Below are positions 30,559-40,146 of a stretch of 41,002 bases of DNA, one piece after another. The translations under genes and the position numbers were made by a program. Each line of letters starts with the position of its first letter. Within the stretch, counting starts at the first letter, position 1. This DNA is from Deltaproteobacteria bacterium SM23_61 (GTDB lineage Bacteria; Desulfobacterota; SM23-61), in assembly GCA_001304105.1 (NCBI GenBank), contig LJUR01000010.1, forward strand, positions 1-41,002, given 5' to 3'. The notes under the pieces are model-generated. The model had not been told where the DNA came from. It saw only the letters and a program-made list of their open reading frames with translations, and made no database searches.

Positions 30559-32187
30559 TCAGTACCCGATGGCCGCGCCGTCGCAGCGCGGGTCGGATCC
30601 CCCCATGCGCAGGCCGTTTTCCGGATGAATCAGGATCCCGTGGGCGCTGCCCATGGACTGATCGATCCCGTCGGCCAGCTGGATTTGGTGCCCCCGCTTC
30701 TTCAATTCGTCGATCACCGGCGGGGGGAACCGCTTTTCCATCATGAGAACCCCTTCCGGCTGGTCGGAATAGCGTCCCGCCACCCACCGCGGCGCTTCGA
30801 GGGCCGCCTGGATATCCAGGCCGAAGTCGAAGACCGCGGTCATGACCTGGATGTGAGTCTGGGGCTGACCGTCGGCCCCGCTGGTCCCGCAGACCAGGAA
30901 AGGCTTTCCGTCGCGGAAAGTCATGGAAGCCATGAGGGTGTGGAAGGTGCGTTTATGGGGCTCGAGGCGGTTCACGTGATCCGGGTTCAGGGAGAAATAG
31001 GACCCGCGGTTCTGGAGGACGATTCCAGTGTTTCCGGCGACCACCGCCGAGCCGAAGGAATAGTAGATGGACTGGATCAGGGAGACGGCGTTTCCCGCCT
31101 CATCCACGGTGCAGAGGTAGATCGTATCCCGGCCGAAAATGCCAGGGGAGACCGACTGCGGATCCACGGCCCGATCTCTCTGGATGAGGGTGCGCCGCTG
31201 GGCGGCATAGTCCTTGGAAAGGAGCTCATCCACGGGAATCCTGACCTTCTCCGGGTCGGAGATGTACCGGTTCCGGTCGGCGAAGGCCACCTTCTTGGCT
31301 TCCACCATGAAATGAAGGTGATCGGCAGACTGATAACCCATGGAGGCCAGCTCGTAGCCCTCGAGGAGGTTCAGGATGAGGAGGGCGGTCAGGCCCTGGG
31401 AATTGGGGGCGGTTTCGTAGACCGTGTAGCCCCGGTATTGGGTGGAGACGGGTTTTCCCCAGTCGGAACGGTGATCCAGAAAATCTTTCTCGGTGAGAAG
31501 GCCGCCATTTTCGCGGGTGAAGCGGATGATCTCCTGCCCGATCTCACCTTTATAAAACACATCCCTCCCTTCCCGGGCGATCCTTTGCAGGGAAGAAGCC
31601 AGGCCGGGATTGGTCAGAACGTCCCCCGGCCGGGGAGCCTTTGCTCCGGGGAGAAAGAGGCTTTTGGAGGTTGAGTAGCGGGAGAGTTCGCCCGCTGCCT
31701 CCTGGATCTTGAAGCTGAGGACATGGCTGATGGGATACCCCCTGCGGGCATAGGCGATCGCCGGTTCGAGGAGCGCGGCCATGGGCACCTTTCCGTAACG
31801 CCGGTGGACCTCAAACCAGCCGTCCACGGCCCCGGGCACGGTCACGGTCAAGGGACCCCGGACGGGCATGGAATTCATCCCTGCCTTCTTATAGGTTTCT
31901 ATCGTGGCGCTGTAGGCGGAACGTCCGCTGGCGTTCAGGAAGGCCAGGTCCTTTTTGGCGGCGTCGTAGATGAGCCAGAAGGCATCGCCGCCGATCCCGC
32001 ACATGTGGGGATAGACCACGTTGAGGACGGAGTTGGTGGCGATGGCCGCATCCACCGCAGTCCCCCCTTTTTTCAGGACATCCACGCCGGCCTGGGAGGC
32101 GAGATAATGGGGAGAGGCCACCATTCCATGGGGGGCCATGGTCAGAGGACGATAACGCTGGGGAAAGGTCTCGGGGGTTTTGAACAT
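30559..32187 (-). CDS. ggt: Gamma-glutamyltransferase-family protein
   Basis: A 542-residue Ntn-hydrolase of the GGT family. The large-subunit half has GGTAVDAAIATNSVLNVVYPHMCGIGGDAFW and PGAVDGWFEVHRRYG. The autocleavage site and nucleophile lie in GRDTIYLCTVDEAGNAVSLI, after which the small subunit shows SIYYSFGSAVVAGNTGIVLQNRG and CGTSGADGQPQTHIQVM. The sequence has no signal peptide, unlike E. coli GGT, so it may be cytoplasmic. The substrate could be glutathione, other gamma-glutamyl compounds or an acyl amide. The track ORF starts at 32283, but ATG 32187 follows GAGGAG at good spacing and opens the conserved region, so it is preferred. Confidence 0.88.
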   Translation of the reverse strand: MFKTPETFPQRYRPLTMAPHGMVASPHYLASQAGVDVLKKGGTAVDAAIATNSVLNVVYPHMCGIGGDAFWLIYDAAKKDLAFLNASGRSAYSATIETYKKAGMNSMPVRGPLTVTVPGAVDGWFEVHRRYGKVPMAALLEPAIAYARRGYPISHVLSFKIQEAAGELSRYSTSKSLFLPGAKAPRPGDVLTNPGLASSLQRIAREGRDVFYKGEIGQEIIRFTRENGGLLTEKDFLDHRSDWGKPVSTQYRGYTVYETAPNSQGLTALLILNLLEGYELASMGYQSADHLHFMVEAKKVAFADRNRYISDPEKVRIPVDELLSKDYAAQRRTLIQRDRAVDPQSVSPGIFGRDTIYLCTVDEAGNAVSLIQSIYYSFGSAVVAGNTGIVLQNRGSYFSLNPDHVNRLEPHKRTFHTLMASMTFRDGKPFLVCGTSGADGQPQTHIQVMTAVFDFGLDIQAALEAPRWVAGRYSDQPEGVLMMEKRFPPPVIDELKKRGHQIQLADGIDQSMGSAHGILIHPENGLRMGGSDPRCDGAAIGY

Positions 32188-32207
32188 TCGCAGCTCCTCA
32201 AATTTTT

Positions 32208-32343
32208 GTAAGTTGTGAGTTGTGGGTAGTAAGTTGTTTTTGCCTCGAGCGAAGCTCTGAACCGAATAGGGTTCAGGGCGCATCCCGCAATCAGGCCTTC
32301 GTGTCTTTCATTCCGCAATCCGCATTCCGCATTCCGCAATTTC
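32208..32343. repeat. Heptamer arrays and REP-like palindrome between ggt and uvrC
   Basis: GTAAGTT GTGAGTT GTGGGTA GTAAGTT (32208-32236) is followed by GCGAAGCTCTGAACC/GGTTCAGGGC (32249-32280). An ATTCCGC/AATCCGC array then lies at 32308-32343, inside the 3' end of uvrC. Confidence 0.65.
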
Positions 32344-34168
32344 CATGGGGGGGATGGAAAAACGCGAAGACCGTCTGGGCGTCCTTCCGGGTCAGGGGCT
32401 TTACCTGCCCGAGCCGCTCCGCGGAGGCTTCCTGCATTTTCTGCAGGTTCCCGAATTCCCGCAGCAGGGCTTTCTTCTTCACCCCTCCGATTCCCGGGAT
32501 CTCATCCAGGAGGGTCTGGAAGCCGCGCTTGCCCCGCAGCTTTTTGTGGTACGTGATGGCAAACCGGTGGGCTTCGTCGCGGATCCGCTGCAGGTAGCGC
32601 AGGGCCCCGGAGCGCCCGAGGAGGATCGGGTCTTTCACGTTGGGCAGGTAGATTTTGTCGGCAGTCCTCTCGGTGATTTTTTTGGCGACCGGCCCTTTGT
32701 CCTTGGCCAGCCCCACGGCGGAAAGGTCCCGCAGGCCGAGTTCATCCAGGACCGCCAGGGCCACGTTGAGCTGGCCCTTGCCCCCGTCGACGACGAGCAG
32801 GTCCGGCTTTTCCTGGTCTGTTTCCAGCTTGGCGTACCTTCTTTTCAGGACCTCGTACATCATAGCATAATCATCGGGAAAAGAGGGGGCATGAACCCGG
32901 TAATGGCGGTACTGGGAAGGGTCCGGTTTCCCGTCCCGAAAACTCACCTTGGAGCCCACGGCCAGGGTCCCGAAGAGGTTGGAGATGTCGAAGCACTCGA
33001 TCCGATGAGGCAGGGTTCTCAACCTCAATTTTTGTTTCAGCTCCTGAAGGAGGAGGGAGAGATTTTCCCCTTCGTCGACCTTTTTCTGGAAAGCATGCTC
33101 GGCATTTTTCCGGGCCATCTCCACGAGACTCTTCTTCTCCCCCCGCCGGGGAGCATGGACCTCCACCTTTCCCCCCCTTTTTTCGGATAACCACTCCGCG
33201 AAGAGGGCCTCGTCCTCGACGGGCAGGGGAAGGAGAACCTCGTGGGGAATCGAGGGCTCTTCGGCGTAGTACTGGCGCAGAAAAGCGGACAGGGCTTCCT
33301 CCTCCGGCAGGTTGATCCGGGAAAAGTGGAAGGATTTGTTCCCCACCAGAATCCCCCGCCGGCAGAAGAGGATCTGGAACTCCCAGGCGTCCCCCTGGCG
33401 GTGGAAAGCAAAGACGTCCTGGTCGTTGGGGGTGGGGGAGACGGCCTTCTGCTTCTCCAGGGTCTGTTCGACCGACCCGATCTGGTCGCGGATGCGGGCC
33501 GCCTCCTCGAAGTCGAGGTTCTCAGAGGCGGCGGTCATTCTCTCCTGCAGGAGCTCGATCAGCTGAGAGTTTTTCCCCTCGAGAAAAAGAATGACTTCCT
33601 GGACCAGTTGGCCGTATTTTTCCGGGGAAACGAGGCCGCAGCAGGGCCCCAGGCATTTCTTGATCTGGAAGTTCAGACAGGGGCGGGAGCGGTTCCGGAA
33701 ATTGGCGTCGTTGCAGGTGCGCAGCGGAAAGAGGCTGCGCAGAATCCGGAGGGTCTCTTTCACCGCGGCGCTGGAAGCGTAAGGGCCGAAATAGCGCGCC
33801 CCGTCCCGCTTCACCCTGCGCACCAGCGTCAGCTTGGGGAATTTATCCTGGATGCTGAACCGGAGGCTGAAGTAAGTTTTGTCGTCTTTCAGATCGATGT
33901 TGTGGCGGGGCTTATGCTTCTTGATCAGGGTGTTTTCCAGGATGAGGGCTTCTTTTTCCGTGTCGGTGAGAAAGGTTTCCACCTGGCGGACTTTGGGCAT
34001 GAGGAACTGGAGCAAGAAGCGGGCGTCACCGGATTTTCCGAAGTAGGTCCTCACCCGGTTGCGCAGGTTCTTGGCCTTCCCGATGTACAGGACCTTTCCG
34101 GCCTGGTCCCTCATGAGGTAAACGCCCGGGCCCGTCGGGAGGTTCTGGATTTGGTCTTCTAGGTTCAT
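32291..34168 (-). CDS. uvrC: Excinuclease ABC subunit C
   Basis: A 625-residue nuclease that makes both incisions in nucleotide excision repair with UvrB. The GIY-YIG domain begins LPTGPGVYLMRDQAGKVLYIGKAKNL. The UVR domain that binds UvrB follows near residue 205 (LLQERMTAASENLDFEEAARIRDQI). The RNase H-like nuclease contains IECFDISNLFG and LLVVDGGKGQLN. A helix-hairpin-helix pair (LDEIPGIGGVKKKALLREFG) closes the protein. ATG 34168 opens the conserved region (MNLEDQIQNLPTGPG); the ten-codon extension in the track lies in a repeat. The last about 17 residues (NCGMRNADCGMKDT) are coded by a 7-bp array and are not part of the family. uvrB lies 99 bases upstream. Confidence 0.95.
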   Translation of the reverse strand: MNLEDQIQNLPTGPGVYLMRDQAGKVLYIGKAKNLRNRVRTYFGKSGDARFLLQFLMPKVRQVETFLTDTEKEALILENTLIKKHKPRHNIDLKDDKTYFSLRFSIQDKFPKLTLVRRVKRDGARYFGPYASSAAVKETLRILRSLFPLRTCNDANFRNRSRPCLNFQIKKCLGPCCGLVSPEKYGQLVQEVILFLEGKNSQLIELLQERMTAASENLDFEEAARIRDQIGSVEQTLEKQKAVSPTPNDQDVFAFHRQGDAWEFQILFCRRGILVGNKSFHFSRINLPEEEALSAFLRQYYAEEPSIPHEVLLPLPVEDEALFAEWLSEKRGGKVEVHAPRRGEKKSLVEMARKNAEHAFQKKVDEGENLSLLLQELKQKLRLRTLPHRIECFDISNLFGTLAVGSKVSFRDGKPDPSQYRHYRVHAPSFPDDYAMMYEVLKRRYAKLETDQEKPDLLVVDGGKGQLNVALAVLDELGLRDLSAVGLAKDKGPVAKKITERTADKIYLPNVKDPILLGRSGALRYLQRIRDEAHRFAITYHKKLRGKRGFQTLLDEIPGIGGVKKKALLREFGNLQKMQEASAERLGQVKPLTRKDAQTVFAFFHPPHGNCGMRNADCGMKDTKA

Positions 34169-34180
34169 AAAATAAATACC

Positions 34181-34280
34181 GCAAGTCGCAAGGCGCAAGT
34201 CGTGAGGGGTAATAAGGGGTCAGGGAAGAATCATGTGGTTTGCTTTTTCCCCCTTGCGCCTCGCGACTTACGCCCTCACG
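34181..34280. repeat. Facing heptamer arrays in the uvrB-uvrC gap
   Basis: GCAAGTC GCAAGGC GCAAGTC GTGAGGG (34181-34208) faces CCTTGCG CCTCGCG ACTTACG CCCTCACG (34254-34280). The two are rough reverse complements and could pair across the intergenic space. The second array includes the uvrB stop codon. Confidence 0.6.
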
Positions 34281-36286
34281 ATTGAATCCCCTTCCCTTGA
34301 ATCCAGCTCCCTCTCCTGCAGGTTCTTGATCCGGTCCCTCAGCTCGGCGGCTTTTTCGAAGTCCAGCCGGGAGGCGGCCTCGCGCATCTCTTTTTTCAGC
34401 CGGGCGAGGAGTTTGGGAATCTCGAAGAGGGAGACATACGCTTCGGGCTTTTCCGCGGCCATGGGGATGGTGACGTAGTCCGCTTCGTAAATGGACTGGA
34501 GGATGTCGGGGATGGCCTTGCGGATCGATTCGGGGGTGATCCGGTTCTTGCGGTTATAGGCCTCCTGCATCCTCCGTCTGCGGTCGGTCTCGCGGATGGC
34601 CCTCTTCATGGATTCCGTTTCCTGGTCGGCGTAGAGGATCACCTGTCCGGCCACGTTCCTCGCCGCCCGCCCGAAGGTCTGGATCAAGGAGGTCTCTGAC
34701 CGGAGAAACCCTTCTTTGTCGGCGTCCAGAATGGCCACCAGGGATACTTCGGGGAGATCCAACCCTTCCCGCAGCAAGTTGATGCCGATGAGGACATCGA
34801 ACTTGCCCAGGCGCAGGTCGCGAAGAATCTCGGTCCTCTCCAGCGCCTGGATGTCCGAGTGCAGGTACTTGACCTTGACCCCCAGGTCGGCGTAGTAGGA
34901 AGCCAGGTCTTCGGCCATGCGCTTGGTCAGGGTGGTGACCAGCACCCTCTCTTCCCGTCCGACCCGGGCCTGGATTTCGTTCAGTAGGTCGTCCACCTGA
35001 TAGCGGGCGGGTTTCACCGTGACCTGAGGGTCAATCAGGCCGGTGGGGCGGATGATCTGCTCCACCACGCGCCCCTGAGTCTTCTTCATTTCGTAGGCCG
35101 CCGGGGTGGCGGAAACGAAGACCACCTGGGGCACCCGGGCCTCGAACTCTTCGAAGGAAAGGGGTCGGTTGTCCATGGCCGAGGGCAGGCGGAAGCCGTA
35201 TTCCGCCAGGGTTTCTTTCCGCGTCCGGTCCCCCCAGTACATTCCGTTCAGCTGGGGAACGGTGATGTGGCTCTCGTCGATGAAATAGAGGAAATCTTTG
35301 GGAAAATAATCCAGGAGCGTGTAGGGCGGTTCGCCGGGTTTCCGGCCGTCCAGGTGGCGGGAGTAGTTCTCGATGCCCGTGCAGTACCCCATCTCCTGCA
35401 GCATTTCGATGTCATAGTTGGTCCGCTGCTCCAGGCGCTGGGCCTCCAGGAGCTTCTTCTGGGATTCGAAGAAGGCCAGACGCTCCACCAGCTCTTCCCG
35501 GATGGACTGGATCGCCCGGCGGAGCCGGTCCTGGGGGGTCACATAATGACTCCCGGGGAAGATGGTGATCTGCTTCAGCCTGCGCAGGACCTTTCCCCGC
35601 AGGGGGTCGATCTCGGAGATGGAGTCCACCAGGTCGCCGAAGAACTCGATCCGGATGGCCCGGTTCTCCTCGTAGGCCGGAAAGATCTCCAGCACGTCCC
35701 CGCGAACCCGGAACGTACCCCGGTGAAAGTCATAGTCATTCCGCTCATACTGGATCTCCACGAGGCGGGCCAGGACATCATCCCGGGAGATCTCCTTTCG
35801 GTCTTCCATGAGGACGATCATGCCCTGGTAGGTCTCCGGGGAGCCCAGCCCGTAGATGCAGGAGACCGAAGCCACCACGATCACGTCCCGGCGGGTGAGG
35901 ACGGAATGAGTGGCCGAATGGCGCATCTTGTCGATGAGGTCGTTGATGGAGGCATCCTTTTCGATGTAGGTGTCGGTGGTGGGAATATAGGCCTCCGGCT
36001 GGTAATAATCATAGTAGCTGATGAAATACTCCACCGCGTTGTCCGGGAACAGGGTCCGGAACTCCTGGAAGAGCTGGGCCGCCAGGGTCTTGTTGGGGGC
36101 GATGACCAGGGTGGGTTTCTGCACCCGCTCGATCACCTCTGCCATGGTGAAGGTCTTCCCCGATCCGGTGACCCCGAGGAGAACCTGATGGCGCAGTCCG
36201 GCCTTCAATCCCCGGGCCAGTTTTTCAATGGCCTGGGGTTGATCCCCCTGGGGTTTGAAAGGGGAGACGATTTTGAAATCGGGCAT
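34268..36286 (-). CDS. uvrB: Excinuclease ABC subunit B
   Basis: A 672-residue helicase-like damage-verification subunit. Walker A is [15 protein letters not shown]. The beta-hairpin region is [21 protein letters not shown], followed by [13 protein letters not shown], the DE-box variant [21 protein letters not shown], and motif [11 protein letters not shown]. The C-terminal UVR domain, which contacts UvrC, is [34 protein letters not shown] 36286 gives the usual [20 protein letters not shown] start. The last residues (VRA) come from the edge of a heptamer array. uvrC follows on the same strand, so the two are probably cotranscribed. Confidence 0.97.
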   Translation of the reverse strand: MPDFKIVSPFKPQGDQPQAIEKLARGLKAGLRHQVLLGVTGSGKTFTMAEVIERVQKPTLVIAPNKTLAAQLFQEFRTLFPDNAVEYFISYYDYYQPEAYIPTTDTYIEKDASINDLIDKMRHSATHSVLTRRDVIVVASVSCIYGLGSPETYQGMIVLMEDRKEISRDDVLARLVEIQYERNDYDFHRGTFRVRGDVLEIFPAYEENRAIRIEFFGDLVDSISEIDPLRGKVLRRLKQITIFPGSHYVTPQDRLRRAIQSIREELVERLAFFESQKKLLEAQRLEQRTNYDIEMLQEMGYCTGIENYSRHLDGRKPGEPPYTLLDYFPKDFLYFIDESHITVPQLNGMYWGDRTRKETLAEYGFRLPSAMDNRPLSFEEFEARVPQVVFVSATPAAYEMKKTQGRVVEQIIRPTGLIDPQVTVKPARYQVDDLLNEIQARVGREERVLVTTLTKRMAEDLASYYADLGVKVKYLHSDIQALERTEILRDLRLGKFDVLIGINLLREGLDLPEVSLVAILDADKEGFLRSETSLIQTFGRAARNVAGQVILYADQETESMKRAIRETDRRRRMQEAYNRKNRITPESIRKAIPDILQSIYEADYVTIPMAAEKPEAYVSLFEIPKLLARLKKEMREAASRLDFEKAAELRDRIKNLQERELDSREGDSIVRA

Positions 36287-36295
36287 AAGAACTCG

Positions 36296-36342
36296 TTGCT
36301 GGTTACTGGTTTCTAGTTACTCGTTGCTGGATACTGGATACG
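36296..36342. repeat. Heptamer array next to uvrB
   Basis: GTTGCTG GTTACTG GTTTCTA GTTACTC GTTGCTG GATACTG GATACG: seven units of seven bases, directly upstream of the uvrB start and abutting repeat C. Confidence 0.7.
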
Positions 36343-36649
36343 AGTGTCGTGTCCCAGAAATAAGTTGACAAATTCGAACCCTGGTGCCAGGAGCCGAGAG
36401 TCAGACCGCTGCGCTTGCCAAAATAGGCGTTGGTTCCTCCGGAGCTCACGGAGATTTTACTGCGGATGCTGCCAAAGGGTCCGTTTTCCGAATACTTACG
36501 AAGGCGTAGCCCGCTGCCCGCGTTCCTTTGCGGAACCCGGAGATGCGGTGGAAGAAGGCTTTTCACCCGCCGGATTTTGGCGGCACGCATCCGTCTGACC
36601 CTCGGCTCCACCTGCAATTTTATGCCTATTATTTTGAGGACACGACACT
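36343..36649. mobile_element. 307-bp element with AGTGTCGTGTCC terminal repeats (mosaic copy C)
   Basis: The left end AGTGTCGTGTCCCAGAAATA and the right end, read inverted, AGTGTCGTGTCCTCAAAATA agree at the first 12 bases and most of the next eight. The interior shares segments with copies A and B (CCTGGTGCCAGGAGCCGAGA, CCGTTTTCCGAATACTTACG). It has no transposase. Related but decayed ends bound 6612-7115. A GATAC sequence lies near both flanks but not at exact junctions, so a target duplication is uncertain. Confidence 0.65.
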
Positions 36650-36724
36650 AGATACCATTTCTATTTTAAACCATCCGGGGTTGGGGGGGAAGTCTATGGT
36701 CGGGTGGATACCGGGAGGGGCAGT

Positions 36725-36752
36725 GTAGGGGCGATTCATGAATCGCCCCTAC
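36725..36752. repeat. Perfect 28-bp palindrome GTAGGGGCG...CGCCCCTAC
   Basis: GTAGGGGCGATTCATGAATC followed by GCCCCTAC is its own reverse complement. It contains the stop codon of the acyl-CoA synthetase gene and may act as a transcript-end hairpin for it. It is related to the palindrome at 2470. Confidence 0.75.
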
Positions 36753-38197
36753 GTTTCCGGATGTAGAAACTTTCGGTACCTCTGGAGCCGGAAGAGAACT
36801 CTGGCGGCGCGGTCGATGGTGGGGAAGACGGGAATCCCGTTCTGCCGGAGCTTTTGCACCAGCTCCTGGCGCTTGGTGATGAATTCAAATTTGTCCTGCT
36901 CCAATGGCGGGATGACGATGACCAATGGTTTCTCCAGCTCCCGGCGGATCCTGGCCATTTCGGCGGCGACCTTGGCCGGCCAGTCCGTTTGGGGGGTGAA
37001 CTGCTGGAAGTACTCGGTGATCTGGTAGAGAAGAAGAACGTCGATGTTCGGGTCCGCGGCGGTGAGGAGGATCGATTGCCTGTAGACCTCTGGGAAGAAG
37101 CCCATGAAACCAAGGTCCACCGGGTTTTTGCAGCTGGTATTCGCCTCGGGAATATTCCGGGCGATTTTTTCCTGCGTGGCTTTCTCCAGGATGGGAACCT
37201 CCAGAGAATTTCGGCCGCAGACGTCGGTCATCTCCACGGAACTACCCCCACCCACGACTACGATCCCCACCCGGGGGCTCCGCGGCAAATCCAGGGTGAG
37301 GCAGGAAAATGTGGCGTCAGCCATCTCTTCCAGGTCATCCACCAGGATGACGCCCAGCTGGTGGATGGCTTTTTGCCAAATCTGGGAGTAAGAAGCCAGG
37401 GCCCCGGTATGGCTGAAGGCCGCCCGGGCACCCACTTCGGTTGCTCCTCCCTTCATGATAATCAGGGGTTTCCTGCGGGCCACCTCCCGTAAAGTCTTGG
37501 AAAATTCTTTGCCGCCCCTGGCCTGCTCCACGTAGGCGCAGATGACCCGGATCTGCGGGTCTTCGGCAAAATAACGGAGGACCTCGTGGACGGTTAGGTC
37601 GCATTGGTTTCCGAGGGAGAGAATTTTATTGAAATGAATTCCCCGGGAGCCGGCCAGGGTTTTATAGGTGATGCTATGGCCGCCGGATTGGGAGACAAAA
37701 CCCACATTTCCCGATTCCTGCGGCTTTTCTTCCATGATGAAAGTGAGGCCGCTTTCCGGGCAGTAGGGACCGATGCAGTTGGGGCCGACGAGCCGGGTGG
37801 GTCCCCGCCGGACCAGGGCTTTGATTTCTTCCTCGAGCTCCGGGTGGCCCCCCTCGGTGAATCCCGAGGAAAAAATAACCGCAAATCGAACCCCTTTCTG
37901 CACGCAGTCCGCCACGATGGGCGGAACATGAGGAGCGCGAAGGGTGATGATCGCCAGGTCGACGGGTTCCGGGATTTCCCGGAGGCAGGAGAAGGCCTTG
38001 CGGCCGGCAACCTCGGGAACATTGGGGTTCAACGGGTAGACCCTCCCGGAAAACCCGGACCGCAGCAGGGCCTGAAAGAAAGGGAACCGGTCTCCTTTCA
38101 CTTCCGGCGAGGCTCCCACGACCGCGATGCTCTCCGGGTAGAAGAGCTTGTGCAGGGAAAGGTTCTTCCGCGCGAAATCCTGATCGGCTTTTTTCAT
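36749..38197 (-). CDS. NDP-forming acyl-CoA synthetase, alpha (CoA-binding) subunit
   Basis: A 482-residue protein of the acetate-CoA ligase (ADP-forming) alpha family, which links acyl-CoA cleavage to NDP phosphorylation. The N-terminal CoA-binding Rossmann domain starts SLHKLFYPESIAVVGASPEVKGD. The succinyl-CoA synthetase-like domains contain LVGPNCIGPYCPES, FVSQSGGHSITY, and FSHTGALASYSQIW with the phospho-histidine region. A third domain starts VGIVVVGGGSSVEMTDVCG. The beta (ATP-grasp) subunit is neither fused nor adjacent. The acyl substrate is unknown. Start ATG 38197. The stop lies inside a perfect palindrome. Confidence 0.88.
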   Translation of the reverse strand: MKKADQDFARKNLSLHKLFYPESIAVVGASPEVKGDRFPFFQALLRSGFSGRVYPLNPNVPEVAGRKAFSCLREIPEPVDLAIITLRAPHVPPIVADCVQKGVRFAVIFSSGFTEGGHPELEEEIKALVRRGPTRLVGPNCIGPYCPESGLTFIMEEKPQESGNVGFVSQSGGHSITYKTLAGSRGIHFNKILSLGNQCDLTVHEVLRYFAEDPQIRVICAYVEQARGGKEFSKTLREVARRKPLIIMKGGATEVGARAAFSHTGALASYSQIWQKAIHQLGVILVDDLEEMADATFSCLTLDLPRSPRVGIVVVGGGSSVEMTDVCGRNSLEVPILEKATQEKIARNIPEANTSCKNPVDLGFMGFFPEVYRQSILLTAADPNIDVLLLYQITEYFQQFTPQTDWPAKVAAEMARIRRELEKPLVIVIPPLEQDKFEFITKRQELVQKLRQNGIPVFPTIDRAARVLFRLQRYRKFLHPET

Positions 38198-38231
38198 TGT
38201 CTGGAAAATTATAAATGCCTCCGCGCCCTTT

Positions 38232-38534
38232 GAAGAAGAAGAAAAAATATCAACCGCAGAGCACGCAGAGAGCGCAGAGTTTTTTCTTTCTAAAGACCAA
38301 AAACACAGATTATTTTACGAAAGTGAATATTCTCTATCTCTTTTTGTTCCGCCGATGAAGACAAGACGATGAACGAAGAGCAAGCAGAGACCGCAGAATT
38401 CGTTCAATGAAAGCACCTTGAATGTATTGATCTTTCGGGAAGGGAAAGACAGAGGGCCGCTTTTCCTCCTGCATCCTGGCGCTGAGCATTTAGCCATTTC
38501 TACCTCTGCGTGCTCCGCGACCTCTGCGGTTAAA
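38232..38534 (-). repeat. 300-bp dispersed repeat, copy 2
   Basis: This is the inverted match of 2075-2371. It is bounded by CGCAGAG-type arrays at both ends and carries the short frame 38315-38497 (MAKCSAPGC). It fills the gap between the TPR lipoprotein and the acyl-CoA synthetase gene. Confidence 0.75.
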
Positions 38535-38538
38535 CTTT

Positions 38539-39468
38539 TTATTTGGAAGAAGGGCTCAGCTCCCGGGATCTCTTCCGGAATTTCTCCGCTTCTTGGGGGT
38601 TCCCCAGGGCTTCGTAAAGGGAGGCGATCTGTTCGAGGTCGTAAAGAATGCGCTCCTTCAGGCCGAGGGATTCGTTGACCCTCCAGGCGCGCAGATAATG
38701 ATCCAGGGCCTTTTCTTTCTCTCCCATTTTTTCATACAACCTTCCCAGGTTGGCCAGGCCGGTGGAAATTCCCAGGGAGTTTTCCCTTTTCTTGTCCGTT
38801 TCCAAGGCCCCCCGGTACGCCTCCAGGGCCCGGGTCCAGTCTTTCCGCGACTCGTAAATCGCTCCCATGTTGTTCAGGTTGTCCGCGATCCCCGCCAAAT
38901 TCCCGGATTTTTCATTCAAACCCTTCGCCCGGATATAGCACTCCATGGCCCGGTCGTACTGGCCCAGTTGCCGGTAGGCCAGGCCGATATTGTTCCACCG
39001 GACGGCCTGTCCCTTTAGATCTCCCCGCTTTTCCTCCATGGCCAGGGATTTTTGGAGGAATTCCAAAGCGGCCTGCGGTTTTCCCAGAGAAAGGGTGGCG
39101 CTTCCGATATTGTTCAGGTTCAGGGACATTCCCGCATCGTTGCCCAGATCGGAATGGATGGCCAGCGAACGCTGGTAATATTCGAGGGCCGTGTGAATCC
39201 GGCCCGTGGCCTGGAACACGGTCCCCATGTGATTCAGGGTCCTCGCCACCCCCTCCCGGTGGTCGATGGATTCGTAACCCCGGAGGGCCCGCTGGTAATA
39301 GCCCAGAGACCTCAGGTACTGTCCCTGCTGGAAAAAATCGGCTCCCTTGTTCTCCAACTCCACGGCCTGGGACTGCTTCCGCCGGACCTCCGACGGGGTC
39401 CCACACCCTGTCCAGGCGGTGAGGATAAGAACGGATAAAAATAGATAGAAAAATCTCTTAACGGACAT
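38539..39468 (-). CDS. TPR-repeat lipoprotein
   Basis: A 309-residue protein with a lipoprotein signal MSVKRFFYLFLSVLILTAWTGC, in which the cysteine of the lipobox is residue 22. The mature part is a run of about seven tetratricopeptide repeats of 40 residues in the Pins/LGN style (GVARTLNHMGTVFQATGRIHTALEYYQRSL and GMSLNLNNIGSATLSLGKPQAALEFLQKSL). Such repeats mediate protein-protein contacts at the membrane surface. The track ORF starts 56 codons earlier; ATG 39468 is chosen because it gives the lipoprotein signal and follows GGGGA. Function is unknown. No partner is adjacent. Confidence 0.85.
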   Translation of the reverse strand: MSVKRFFYLFLSVLILTAWTGCGTPSEVRRKQSQAVELENKGADFFQQGQYLRSLGYYQRALRGYESIDHREGVARTLNHMGTVFQATGRIHTALEYYQRSLAIHSDLGNDAGMSLNLNNIGSATLSLGKPQAALEFLQKSLAMEEKRGDLKGQAVRWNNIGLAYRQLGQYDRAMECYIRAKGLNEKSGNLAGIADNLNNMGAIYESRKDWTRALEAYRGALETDKKRENSLGISTGLANLGRLYEKMGEKEKALDHYLRAWRVNESLGLKERILYDLEQIASLYEALGNPQEAEKFRKRSRELSPSSK

Positions 39469-39557
39469 ATTCCCCGGATCCTCTTTTTTATGGAGTTTAT
39501 CAAGGCAGGAGAAAATTATCAAGAGCGAGGAATGTCTTGCCCCCTTCACTTTTCGCC

Positions 39558-40083
39558 CAGTGTCCTGAGTTGAAAGTTCGCTGCCGAATTCAAGGGGGAA
39601 GCGACGGCCCGGGCGAAGGCTCGCTGGGCTTGCCAAAATGAGGCGGTGGTCTCTCTTGGGTCAACGGGGAACTTATTTCGATTCTTCCTAAAATGGGTTT
39701 TATTTTCTTCTTAGATGGGCTTATCCCTATGGGCCAGCGTCTCCTTGCGGAATACAGGGAAACTCAACTTATTCGGGTTTGGTCCCGCCGATTTTGGCGG
39801 CGCCCATCGATCCTCCGCCCGGCCCGGAAGCAAGGGCATTATGCCCAAAGACCATGGAGCAGTTCTTCTTTTACTGGTTTTCGTCGGATTATTGCTTGGT
39901 TGGTCAGATGGGAGCTGGCATTCCGTTTTCAACCGAGCGGTCGGGGACAGGGACCTCGCGGAACCCAAGCCAAGGCTCCCGAATCCGGGTGGTTCCCGCC
40001 GATTCTGTCCCGCATGTACGGGATGCACCCCCTGGGCGGAGAATACTTCGGTATCCTTTCCACCCACTCGATCGGGAGAATAA
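39558..40083. repeat. Mosaic repeat, copy D
   Basis: The edge CAGTGTCCTGAGT begins the copy. The segment 39640-39830 matches copy B without its MITE, and the end (GATTCTGTCCCGCATGTACG, GGGATGCACCCCCTGGGC, CACTCGATCGGGAG) matches copy A inverted. The centre (about 39830-39940) is unique in this window. The track ORFs here are chance frames. The adjoining gap 39469-39557 holds nothing recognisable. Confidence 0.65.
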
Positions 40084-40124
40084 CCAAAAAATAAAGGGGG
40101 GCCGAAACGATCTTCGGTCCCCCA
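40084..40124 (-). terminator. Rho-independent terminator of the Deg/HtrA protease gene
   Basis: On the minus strand GGGGGACCGAA and TTTCGGCCCCCC form a stem with a short loop, followed by TTTATTTTTT. It stands 23 bases after the stop codon. Confidence 0.85.
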
Positions 40125-40146
40125 GGTTTTTCCCATCCGGCCCTGA

